Below are positions 29,801-36,911 of a DNA stretch of 64,000 nt, piece after piece. The notes below the pieces were generated by a model, which saw nothing but the letters and a program-made list of their open reading frames with translations, did no database searches and was not told where the DNA came from. Every line of letters starts with the position of its first letter. Positions within the stretch are counted from its first letter, which is position 1. Source of the DNA: Pseudoalteromonas sp. HM-SA03 (GTDB taxonomy: Bacteria > Pseudomonadota > Gammaproteobacteria > Enterobacterales > Alteromonadaceae); NCBI RefSeq assembly GCF_002289345.1, contig NZ_NSDG01000113.1:20572-84571 (forward strand), read 5' to 3'. Position numbers and translations under genes: made by a program.

Positions 29801-32800
29801 CGCAATCATCAGCTCTACAGACCAGCCATCGGAAGCAATATGATGCTGTGTTATCAATAACACATGTTTCTGTTGTGCTGCGTTATCAGGGGTGAGTTTA
29901 AGAAGCTTCACGCGCAACATCAAGCTCTGATTTAGCTTAAACGGAGTTTCCGCTTCTAGATTGATATATTTTTTAATCTGCTTTTGTTGTGTACTGTCTG
30001 TTAAATTACTTAAGTCACATACTTCGATTTCAAGGTTGGCATCTACTAACACAACCTGAACAACATCTTGCCCTTGCTCAACATAAATAGTACGAAGCAC
30101 TTCATGTCGTTCCAGAATTGTATTCATTGCTCGTGTTAAAGCACCGACGTCTAACTCACCTACGAGTTCAAATGCCGAGGGCATATTGTACTCACAGCTG
30201 TCATTTTCTAGTTGATCAATAAACCAAAGGCGCTGTTGTGCAAAAGATAGTGGTAAGTTATTCTCCCTAGACCTCAGCATCAGTGGCATCACGGTTTCAC
30301 TATCGGCCCCACCAGCAGCCAACACAGTGTCAATTTGCAATGCAAGTTGCTTTAAGGTTTGCGCTTCAAATATCGCTTTTATCGCAACTTCAACCTGCCA
30401 TACGTCACGGATCTGAGCCGTTAACCTTGCAGCTAATAGCGAATGCCCACCTAGCGCAAAGAAATTACTCTCACGGCCAACTTTCGTCACAGATAGGAGC
30501 GATTGCCAAATCTGAGATAACTGCTTTTCGGTTTCAGTTTCCGGTTCAATGAATTCCACTAGCTGTTCTAGATCAACTTCAGGTAGTGCCCTTCTGTCGA
30601 CTTTATCACTTGCAGTTAGCGGTAGTTCATCGAGCGGAACATAAATTGATGGAACCATATGTTCAGGTAATGAATTGCCCAGCCAAGAAGACATAGTTGA
30701 GCTAAGTTCTGATCCACACTCAGTAACAAGATAGGCAACAAGCTGTTCAGCTCCAGTGTTACTCTTTCTTATAACAACTACTGCTTGACTTACTTGCGGA
30801 TGCCTAATTAGCGCGGTTTCAATCTCTCCAAGCTCAATACGGAATCCGCGCAGCTTAACTTGATCATCGACACGGCCTACAAACTCTAGCTGTCCATCAC
30901 GTCTGAATCGAACAAGATCTCCCGTTCTATATACTTTTTGATCTGAGTCGAGGCTGAAAGGATCCTCAAAAAAACGTGCGTCAGTTAATGATTCATGTCC
31001 CAAATAACCATCAGCTAAACAGTTTCCTCCAATTAACAATTCACCCACGACACCAATTGGAAGGCGCTTAAGCTCAGGGTTAACAACATAAAGTCGACGG
31101 TCACCACATGCTTGACCAATAGGAAGGGTAGTTAAAGCCTCTAAATCGTTTTCAGTTATTGTACAGACTGTACTGGTAACCAAAGTTTCAGTCGGACCAT
31201 AAGCGTTAATAAAACGCAGACAAAGATTACGGTGATAGCAATCTTCGACTAAAGCCTTTGGTATTACTTCACCGCCAACAATTAACAGCTTCAAAGTATA
31301 AGCTTTAGTATCACCTCCCTCTTTAACTCTCGGTACTTTAGAGTGCAAATAGTTCAGGTACTGACTTAAATATGCCAGAGGTAAATCCGCAATTGTCACC
31401 TCATGTTCGTGCAAATAAAGTTCAAATGCCTGAGCCGGCATTTTTTGTAACTCAAGAATGTGTAGTTCTGCACCATTTGTAAGCGGAACAAAGATTTGTT
31501 CAAACGCTGCATCGAAATTCACTGATGCTGACAATAAACATCTATCTTCGGGTTCTACCTGATAATGTTTGTTAATACTACTAATGTGTCTTGACGCCGC
31601 TCTCCGGCTCACACAAACGCCCTTAGGAGTCCCTGTAGAGCCTGAAGTATAGATGACATAGTTCAGTGCCAACTCCGATGCCTTAGGCGCTCTTAAAATC
31701 GATGACTCCTGTGCTAACTGTTCAGTAAATAGCTTGTCATCAAGTAGTAAAAGCTCAACACCTTTTGTAGGAATACTGGCTAAGTTAGCAGACTCAGAGA
31801 TAACCAGACGTACTTCTGAGTCACTTATCATGTGTTCGAGTCGTGCAGTTGGGTAGGCAGGATCTAATGGTAAATATGCCCCCCCTGCTTTAATAACCGC
31901 TAAGATAGCGATGATTAGATTGCTGTTTCGAGGTAAACATAAACCGACCAACGCGCCGTTACTAACTCCTCTTTGCACTAGCTGATTTGCTAACTTATTA
32001 GCCTGTGTATTTAACTCTCCATACGTCAGACGAGTATCGCCAGCAACAACCGCCGTTTTTTGCGCATCGCGTTCTACGTGCTCATCAAACATCTCAATTA
32101 ACGTTTGCTCTACTTCATTTCCCGCTTCAATATTACTCCAATTTTTAAGGTCCTGCTCTTCGCTTTCAGTCAGCAACTCTAACGACATCAACGGGATTTC
32201 TGGAGTTGCAATCACAACATCTACAAGCTGACGAAACAGCTGCATCATTGCAGTAATCGTTTCTGGTTTAAATAGCTCAGTATTATACTCCCAGAACAAC
32301 TCCAAACCGCTTTCCGTCTCACTAGCATCAAGCGTCAGATCAAATTGCGCTGTATTATTCTCTATTTCTACTTGTGACAATACCACGTCATTCAAGCTTA
32401 ATTCTTTCAACTCAGTGTTGTTGAGAGACAACATTATCTGAAATAATGGGTTGTGACTTAGACTACGTTCTGGCTGCAATTCATCTACAAGAGCTTCAAA
32501 TGGCACATGTTGATGCTCCCATGCAGACAACAATGTTGTTCGACTGCGATTCAGTAATGTGTCAAAACTTGGGTTGTCAGATAAATCAAGTCTTAATACA
32601 ACTGTATTAACAAAAAAGCCGATTAAGTTGCATGTATCTAGTTGATCGCGGTTCGCTACTGGCGCTCCCAATACAATATCTTTTTCCCCACTATACAAAC
32701 CTAAAAGGTAAGAAAACAGAGCATGCAGACTCATAAATAAAGTCGCATTTCTTTGCTCTGATAAGGTTTGTAGCGACTTTAGTGTCTCTGCGTCTATAAC

Positions 32801-35800
32801 CTGTTTAAGCTGAGCTCCATGAAATCTTTGCTCCGTAGGCCGTTGATAGTCAAGTGGTAAGCTGTGAACTTGAGGAAGCCCAGCCAACTGCTCAGTCCAG
32901 TATTCTAAGTGTGTTTTTAACACATCCCCTTGCAGACAATTTCGCTGCCAATGTGCATAATCACGGTATTGAATTGGTAATTGGGGAAGTGGATCTGGTA
33001 AACCTGATGTAAAGGCAGCATAAAGCTTTGACAACTCATCAATAAGCAACCCAATAGACCAACCATCCGAAGCTATATGATGTAAAGTCAACAGCAAAAT
33101 ATGCTCTTGCTCAGAAAGCACCAATAACTCACCTCGAATCATAAAATCCTTTTTTAAATCAAAAGCTCGCGATGCTTGCTCTTTGCCTTTCTGCAAAATA
33201 GCCTGAGCTTGTTGTTCAGAATTTAGTTCTGTTAAGTTAGTCCGTTGAATGGAAAACGGAATGTTATTAGGCAATAAGTATTGGAACTGTCGTAAGTCAC
33301 TTTCTTCCTGTTCTAAATTATCCGATTCTAAATAGACTGTTTTTAATATTTCATGACGGTCAATAATTCGAACCAGTGCCGTTTCCAGCGCATCAACATC
33401 CAACTCCCCCTGCAATCTTATTGCCGCTGACATATTGTATTCACTGCCACCAGACTGCATTTGGTCTATAAACCATAGCCTTTGTTGAGAATATGATAGT
33501 GGCGCGCGAGCATTGTCCGGTAAACGTATAATCGGTGATATTTCGGTAGTAAGCGATATGTCGAGTGCTTCATCAATTTCATAAGCTTGCTCTTGCAGTG
33601 TTTGGGCATCAAAAACAAGCTTAATGTTCGGTTCAATTGACCATGTTGACTTAATAGAGGCGAGCAACTTAGTCGCCATCAAAGAATGCCCACCCAACGC
33701 AAAGAAGTTACTCTGTTTGCCAACCGACTCTACTTTAAGTAACTCACACCAAATCTCAGCTAGCGCACGCTCAGTTTCGGTTTCGGCAGCTTTGAACTCA
33801 TTTATTTCGACGGTTTCCGGTGTTGGTAATGCTTTCTTGTTCACCTTACCATTCGCTGTTAAAGGTAATGCATCCAACAGCGAAAATGCGCTCGGAACCA
33901 TATAATGGGGCAGATATTGCTTCACATGTGTGGCAAGCTCATTAGCTGTGATATCACCATCAAGCTTTTCACTATCTACTACCACCCATGCAAGTAATCG
34001 AGTTTCTCCATCGGTGGTTTGAGCCAAGACGACAGCATCCTTAATTCCGCTGTGTTTTGTCAGAACAGCTTCGATCTCTCCAAGCTCAATTCTAAATCCA
34101 CGGATCTTAACCTGATCGTCAGCTCGACCCATAAATACTAAGCGGCCATCAGGTAACCAGCGGACTAAATCTCCTGTTTTGTACACTCGTTCAGTACGGT
34201 GGTGACCCAACTCTAACTGAAAAAAGTTTTCGCAAGTTAAGTCTTCACGGTTTAAATAACCCCTAGCGAGCCCGACACCTGAAACATATAACTCGCCAAC
34301 AACTCCAATAGGTAAGACCTGTCTCTCATCATCTAATACGTATAGAGAAAGATTATTTAGCGGATGTCCTATAGTGACAATTTGGTTTGGTCGTACTTTG
34401 TCAATTGAAGCACACACCGTACTTTCTGAAGGCCCATAAGCATTATACAGAGGGAATTTTTCCGCCCATTTCCAAGCTAATGATTGTTCACAAGCTTCTC
34501 CACCAACAATCAACACTTCAAAACAATAATCTCTTTCAATATCTAGATGAGCAAGTAGAGATGGTGGCAAAAGCGCATGGGTGATTTGTTTTTCTAATAT
34601 AAAATCCGACAATGCATCTGTATCTATACGCATATCGTCAGAACAGATGTGTAAACTCGCACCATTCGATAACGCCATCATCCATTCCCATGTTGCCGCA
34701 TCAAACCCTAGTGAAGCGAACTGGAGAACCTGACTTCCTTCAGCGACCGAAAACATAGGTTCTCTATTTTGAATTAAGTTCACAGCACCAACATGCTGCA
34801 GCATAACTCCTTTTGGCATCCCCGTAGAACCTGACGTATAAATTACATAAGCAAGATTGGATGCAGTTAGAGGAACCTCATGTACTGGCTCTGTTACTGC
34901 AAAAGTGTTTAACCTTGCTAAGGTCTGACTATCATCAATCGCAATTACTTGTTGTGACGAAAACCGAGTACTAAATTCTTGCTGTGTAACGACAATTTCT
35001 ACGCCACTGTTATCAAGCATATACTGCAAACGTTCATCTGGATTTTTAGCATCCATGGCAACATACGCGCCACCCGCTTTTAATATCCCCAAAATACTCA
35101 CAAGCATATCTATTGAGCGGTTAAGAGATAAGCCAACTAATGTGTCTGGTTTAACACCTTGCTCCAATAAGCAATGCGCTAACTGGTTCGCTTTCTTGTT
35201 TAACTCACTATATGTCAACGACTGCTGCTCATGGGTAATAGCTATAACATCACCATTATGTGCCACTTGCTGTTCAAATAATTGATGAATACATAGCGTA
35301 CTATCGAAAGGCTGAGGTTGATGATTAAATCCATTAAGAATAGCTTCTTCATCCAATTGCGTTAATAAAGGTAAACTCTGGATGTTCTGCTCTGGCTGAC
35401 GGGCTATGCTATCTAACATCACATTAAAGCTATCAGCGAGTTGATTAATGCTTTTTTCAGTAAATAAGTCGGTTGCATACACCCAATTAAAGGTGAGTTC
35501 TTCTGCAGACTCTCTGGCCTCTAGCGTAATGTCAAATCGAGCATAATTATCATCTAACATGTCGACTTCAATATCCAAGCCAGAAAGCGCTAACCCTTCA
35601 TAATCATTATTCTGTAACACAAACATGACCTGAAATATCGGATGAAAGCTAAGGCTTCGCTCTGGTTGCAGCTTTTCAACCAAAGCATCAAATGGCATTT
35701 GTTGGTGTTCAAGCGAAGCTAGCGATTGCTGCTTAGTTTGTATCAGCAGCTGTTCGAAGGATTGAGATTTAGAGACGTCTGTACGAAGTACAATATTGTT

Positions 35801-36820
35801 AATAAAGCTTCCGATCATTGCTTGCACGTCAACATTATCTCGATTGGCTACCGGTGTTCCAATAACAATATCCGTTTCACCACTGTAACGTGCAATAAGG
35901 CAACTAAATGCCGTATTTAGCACGTTAAACAGTGTTGTATTGTGCTTACGAGCAAGTTGATTTAAAACTGATAATGTCGACTTAGGCAACTTTCGATCCA
36001 GCTGCTTACCTCGATAGCTTTGCTGGGGAGGACGAGGAAAGTCTGTAGGTAAACCGTGAAGTACCGGTATATCTGCTAAAAGGTCAGTCCAATAAGCGCT
36101 TAATCGCTTTAATGCATCTCCTTTTAGCCACTCCTTCTGCCAATACGCATAGTCACTATATTGTAACTCAACGCTTGGCAGTGGATTATCCTTATTTTTA
36201 CTAAAAGCTTCGTACAACTCAGCTAGCTCATTGATCATTACTCCTTGCGACCACCCATCTGATGCTATGTGATGCATAGCTAGAGTCAAAACGTGCTCAT
36301 TATCTGCAACTTTTATCAGCACTCCTCGGATCATGAGATCCTGAGATAGGTCAAATGGCAACGCCAATAGCTGTTCTATTTGCCTGTCTATAGCTGCTTT
36401 CTGAGAATCATACGCCAAGTCAGAAATATCTTTACATGGCAAAGAAAAATCGAATTCCGTTTGAATAACTTGGTATGGCTTTCCATATTGTGCATGATAC
36501 GTGGTCCGCAAAATGGAGTGTCTATCTACAATCGTCTTAAAACACAACGTCAATGCATCGTGATTTAAGTTACCCTTTAAATGCAAAACGATAGGCATAT
36601 TGTATTCAACACTTCCCCCTTGCACCTGATCAATATTCCATAACCGTTGTTGAGAGAAGGACAGTGGTAAATTGCTGACTTCCACATCGAGCTTGACCAG
36701 CTTAGGGACAGCCAACTTTTCCTTCAATTTTTTCGCTGCCATAAATGCTTTTAATTTTGCGCGTTTCTCTTCAATTTTAGCTTCTTGATCTAGGTTCAAA
36801 TTAGTTTCATTTGTCGTCAT
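23027..36820 (-). CDS. Non-ribosomal peptide synthetase, modules 4-7 plus thioesterase
   Basis: A 4597-residue synthetase with four C-A-T modules and a terminal thioesterase. All four condensation domains keep HHIASDGW. Carrier serines lie near residues 1046, 2127, 3215 and 4287 (GGHSLM/GGHSLL/GGHSLL/GGHSVL). The thioesterase nucleophile is in GHSSGG near 4421. There is no epimerisation, methylation or cyclisation domain. Adenylation pocket residues (10-position code) read DAWLIGAVCK, DAEDIGAVTK, DVWQMIGDDK and DIWQMIGDDK. The first 45 residues are a lysine-rich helix (KIEEKRAKLKAFMAAKKLK), a likely docking element for the acidic tail of the other synthetase. The ATG follows the upstream stop by 4 bases, with a GGAGTGGAGG ribosome site inside the end of that gene. 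It adds four residues to the chain and releases the product. Family is certain, product inferred. Confidence 0.97.
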   Translation of the reverse strand: MTTNETNLNLDQEAKIEEKRAKLKAFMAAKKLKEKLAVPKLVKLDVEVSNLPLSFSQQRLWNIDQVQGGSVEYNMPIVLHLKGNLNHDALTLCFKTIVDRHSILRTTYHAQYGKPYQVIQTEFDFSLPCKDISDLAYDSQKAAIDRQIEQLLALPFDLSQDLMIRGVLIKVADNEHVLTLAMHHIASDGWSQGVMINELAELYEAFSKNKDNPLPSVELQYSDYAYWQKEWLKGDALKRLSAYWTDLLADIPVLHGLPTDFPRPPQQSYRGKQLDRKLPKSTLSVLNQLARKHNTTLFNVLNTAFSCLIARYSGETDIVIGTPVANRDNVDVQAMIGSFINNIVLRTDVSKSQSFEQLLIQTKQQSLASLEHQQMPFDALVEKLQPERSLSFHPIFQVMFVLQNNDYEGLALSGLDIEVDMLDDNYARFDITLEARESAEELTFNWVYATDLFTEKSINQLADSFNVMLDSIARQPEQNIQSLPLLTQLDEEAILNGFNHQPQPFDSTLCIHQLFEQQVAHNGDVIAITHEQQSLTYSELNKKANQLAHCLLEQGVKPDTLVGLSLNRSIDMLVSILGILKAGGAYVAMDAKNPDERLQYMLDNSGVEIVVTQQEFSTRFSSQQVIAIDDSQTLARLNTFAVTEPVHEVPLTASNLAYVIYTSGSTGMPKGVMLQHVGAVNLIQNREPMFSVAEGSQVLQFASLGFDAATWEWMMALSNGASLHICSDDMRIDTDALSDFILEKQITHALLPPSLLAHLDIERDYCFEVLIVGGEACEQSLAWKWAEKFPLYNAYGPSESTVCASIDKVRPNQIVTIGHPLNNLSLYVLDDERQVLPIGVVGELYVSGVGLARGYLNREDLTCENFFQLELGHHRTERVYKTGDLVRWLPDGRLVFMGRADDQVKIRGFRIELGEIEAVLTKHSGIKDAVVLAQTTDGETRLLAWVVVDSEKLDGDITANELATHVKQYLPHYMVPSAFSLLDALPLTANGKVNKKALPTPETVEINEFKAAETETERALAEIWCELLKVESVGKQSNFFALGGHSLMATKLLASIKSTWSIEPNIKLVFDAQTLQEQAYEIDEALDISLTTEISPIIRLPDNARAPLSYSQQRLWFIDQMQSGGSEYNMSAAIRLQGELDVDALETALVRIIDRHEILKTVYLESDNLEQEESDLRQFQYLLPNNIPFSIQRTNLTELNSEQQAQAILQKGKEQASRAFDLKKDFMIRGELLVLSEQEHILLLTLHHIASDGWSIGLLIDELSKLYAAFTSGLPDPLPQLPIQYRDYAHWQRNCLQGDVLKTHLEYWTEQLAGLPQVHSLPLDYQRPTEQRFHGAQLKQVIDAETLKSLQTLSEQRNATLFMSLHALFSYLLGLYSGEKDIVLGAPVANRDQLDTCNLIGFFVNTVVLRLDLSDNPSFDTLLNRSRTTLLSAWEHQHVPFEALVDELQPERSLSHNPLFQIMLSLNNTELKELSLNDVVLSQVEIENNTAQFDLTLDASETESGLELFWEYNTELFKPETITAMMQLFRQLVDVVIATPEIPLMSLELLTESEEQDLKNWSNIEAGNEVEQTLIEMFDEHVERDAQKTAVVAGDTRLTYGELNTQANKLANQLVQRGVSNGALVGLCLPRNSNLIIAILAVIKAGGAYLPLDPAYPTARLEHMISDSEVRLVISESANLASIPTKGVELLLLDDKLFTEQLAQESSILRAPKASELALNYVIYTSGSTGTPKGVCVSRRAASRHISSINKHYQVEPEDRCLLSASVNFDAAFEQIFVPLTNGAELHILELQKMPAQAFELYLHEHEVTIADLPLAYLSQYLNYLHSKVPRVKEGGDTKAYTLKLLIVGGEVIPKALVEDCYHRNLCLRFINAYGPTETLVTSTVCTITENDLEALTTLPIGQACGDRRLYVVNPELKRLPIGVVGELLIGGNCLADGYLGHESLTDARFFEDPFSLDSDQKVYRTGDLVRFRRDGQLEFVGRVDDQVKLRGFRIELGEIETALIRHPQVSQAVVVIRKSNTGAEQLVAYLVTECGSELSSTMSSWLGNSLPEHMVPSIYVPLDELPLTASDKVDRRALPEVDLEQLVEFIEPETETEKQLSQIWQSLLSVTKVGRESNFFALGGHSLLAARLTAQIRDVWQVEVAIKAIFEAQTLKQLALQIDTVLAAGGADSETVMPLMLRSRENNLPLSFAQQRLWFIDQLENDSCEYNMPSAFELVGELDVGALTRAMNTILERHEVLRTIYVEQGQDVVQVVLVDANLEIEVCDLSNLTDSTQQKQIKKYINLEAETPFKLNQSLMLRVKLLKLTPDNAAQQKHVLLITQHHIASDGWSVELMIAELRSLYNAFVNGDSNPLPPLQYQYADYAYSQRQWLIDDELTNQLDFWVDYLQDLPPVHSLPLDKVRPSEQSYQGAQFNSVLGRDLSLSIKRLARESNASLFILLNAAFSVLLNRYSRESDIVIGSPVANREQSALEPIIGFFVNTLVIRTHVDSKQSFMSLLAQSRDNVMKALAHQQTPFEAIVERLQPNRSLSYNPLFQVMLSVENNTHHEVELQGVQISTLEQDSCLSQFDLSLNVAELDDEIQLNWEYATSLFEHESILRMARHFTQLLGELVAKPEVPLREISILSSEEQAQILNKFNGRSVDYHGEECIHHRFEQQVARTPNAAAVVGDNYSLTYLELNMKANQLAHYLRDHGVCSGQLVGIYAQRSPSFLVAIMAILKAGGAYVPLDTVNPRDRIRYMLDDSSINILLTEGWLLKGLEESIDGKLTQQTLLLDGELQQLDGYDCNNPSWCNTPDDLAYMIYTSGSTGLPKGALVHHAGAMNHILAEFDVLGFMDEHKNLLPRNFLQSAASSSDVSVWQFLAPLMCGGKTVILDDMTNTEKMFNLLRDQQVHLMQAAPVVLQLFVDYLKKLMPSQSLLPDLQWMMIIAEAAPVPLINQWFNLCPATPIMNGYGPSEASDDITEYIIRERLPDSLPNIPIGKPLPNLTMYVLDQNLQLQPVGVPGELCVSGVGVGPGYWNNEERTAQSFVRNPYFELEDSEVHGSRLYRTGDLGRWLPDGNLEFMGRIDNQVKVRGFRVELGEIEANLAKLEHVGECAVIIRKDKLGQNTIAAYLVVKGEASVTTAQLRNALAEKVPDYMVPSSFTILDKMPLNAADKINRNALPEPNVNAQREYLEPTSQTEITLAKMWSELLQIEQISADANFFELGGHSLLAARLVSQIRETYCVDIPVRAVFEVQTLAALSQKVDQAHKVTVPSIMAMPKEEKAPLSFAQQRMWFIQQADPNGCEYNMPAAYQLNGSLDIESLQQAFSQIISRHHVLHTCFVLQDGEPTVVRNLNFEFSLPLIDLTDCSENEQSKVVKKWVDKESETTFDLSCDLMLRGMVLRLSEKRHILLVTMHHIASDGWSEDILLSELADLYTAILERKDSPLDKLGVQYVDYAYWQRSWLQNNLQRDLDYWLNRLEDLPQVHSLPLDNARPEQSSYCAAQYKSVLNVDLCTDLKALAQRNNASLFMALNAVFSVLLSRYSGESDIVIGAPIANREQVEIAPLIGCFINTLVLRTDLSNDPSMNELLEQSRELVLEAFEHQQLPFEMLVDKLQPARSINYNPLFQIMLSLDNSSTDTVEFSGLDIQTLEQTYKTAQFDLSLDISESDGGLILVWDYAVDLFNATTIENMAEHFNQLLSSLIKNPDKPVSKISMLTLDEQCHILNKFNGKTVQYFGEPCIHQRFERQVNISADSIAVVGDNTSLSYLELNKRANQLAHYLRESGVGKNTLVGIYAKRSPEFLISILAIMKAGGAYVPLDPVNPIERIEYMIMDSKVALLISSRELLNNINLDESIQTLELDNGLEELAGWSDENPVWCNDSDDLAYMIYTSGSTGHPKGALVHHAGALNHIDAEFDVLGFMDDSRQLLPKNFLQSAASSSDISVWQFLAPLMCGGKTVILDDMSNMPKLLDLLQSNNVHLVQTAPVVLQLFVDYLEMLPVQERKLGELEWVMSIGEAAPVPLINHWLKLYPEIPVMNGYGPSEASDDITEYVIREPLPLSTPSIPIGRPLPNLTMYVLDKGLQIQPIGVPGELCVSGIGVGKGYWGNPERTSQSFVPNPYHEYQGVEVHGNTLYKTGDLGRWLPDGTLEYIGRMDSQVKVRGFRVEIGEIEAALAKVKGVGECAVTIRQDKHGSNYLAAYIVDKSEHLDEMQLRQELRLSLPEYMIPASFTFMVEMPLNGADKIDRKALPEPTFSTREDFVQPSTPTERKLANIWCDLLGLEKVSASANFFNCGGHSVLTVKLLTKITQHFDRNLSVRDIFEVNTLACLARLIDSKNEENVEEKSLLTRLHQGKVDTPTVYFIPAAGGLAVAYMDIASAASQRFSVNAFDHRGILTDVEPHQSIPEMVADFVSEIRKVQASGPYYIAGHSSGGQVAYEVALELQRIGEKALPILIDSYIRPISEVSPLLQSSAELTREEEEEATAEIVEMFLNRGNKANLSSDKAGKEILEQFLGDKALSSRFIAVSKRHEMLSDNYLPTGSSEDDVVLIYASDENHGVESEDVTLLTTARIYPKLASGNHNSMLLEQGAIDIANHIAQVFLEVGE
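23831..27055 (-). other. NRPS module 7 (C-A-T), substrate code DIWQMIGDDK
   Basis: The code was read by aligning SSSDISVWQF, VHLVQTAPV, WVMSIGEAAP and NGYGPSEASDD to the GrsA pocket. It is the same as module 6 except Ile for Val at position 236. I cannot assign it to a known residue. The Asp pair at positions 330/331 is shared with the Dab code of modules 1 and 3, so a small diamino acid is possible. Confidence 0.8.
27056..30310 (-). other. NRPS module 6 (C-A-T), substrate code DVWQMIGDDK
   Basis: Code from SSSDVSVWQF, VHLMQAAPV, WMMIIAEAAP and NGYGPSEASDD. The adenylation domain is nearly identical to that of module 7 over long stretches (PKGALVHHAGA, LAPLMCGGKTVILDDM), so both modules should load the same amino acid and probably arose by duplication. 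Confidence 0.8.
30311..33565 (-). other. NRPS module 5 (C-A-T), substrate code DAEDIGAVTK
   Basis: Code from NFDAAFEQIF, VTIADLPLAY, LLIVGGEV and NAYGPTETLVT. Two acidic residues line the pocket (Glu 239, Asp 278), a feature of several codes for basic residues such as Lys, Orn or Dab. Exact substrate not assigned. Confidence 0.75.
33566..36685 (-). other. NRPS module 4 (C-A-T), substrate code DAWLIGAVCK
   Basis: Code from GFDAATWEW, ITHALLPPSLL, VLIVGGEA and NAYGPSESTVC. It is intermediate between Phe codes (DAWTxAAxCK) and a Leu-like code, so a hydrophobic residue (Leu, Phe or similar) is expected. Confidence 0.75.
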
Positions 36821-36824
36821 GTGA

Positions 36825-36911
36825 TTATACCTCCACTCCTTGCTCAGACAGCATTTCCAAATAGTGATCTAGCTCTTCCTCAGATAAATTATCCAAATCA
36901 ACTTCATTGCT
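36825..36911 (-). other. Acidic C-terminal docking helix of the first synthetase
   Basis: LSNEVDLDNLSEEELDHYL and the following residues form a helix with many Glu/Asp. Its likely partner is the Lys-rich N-terminal helix of the next synthetase, encoded at 36686-36820. Confidence 0.6.
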
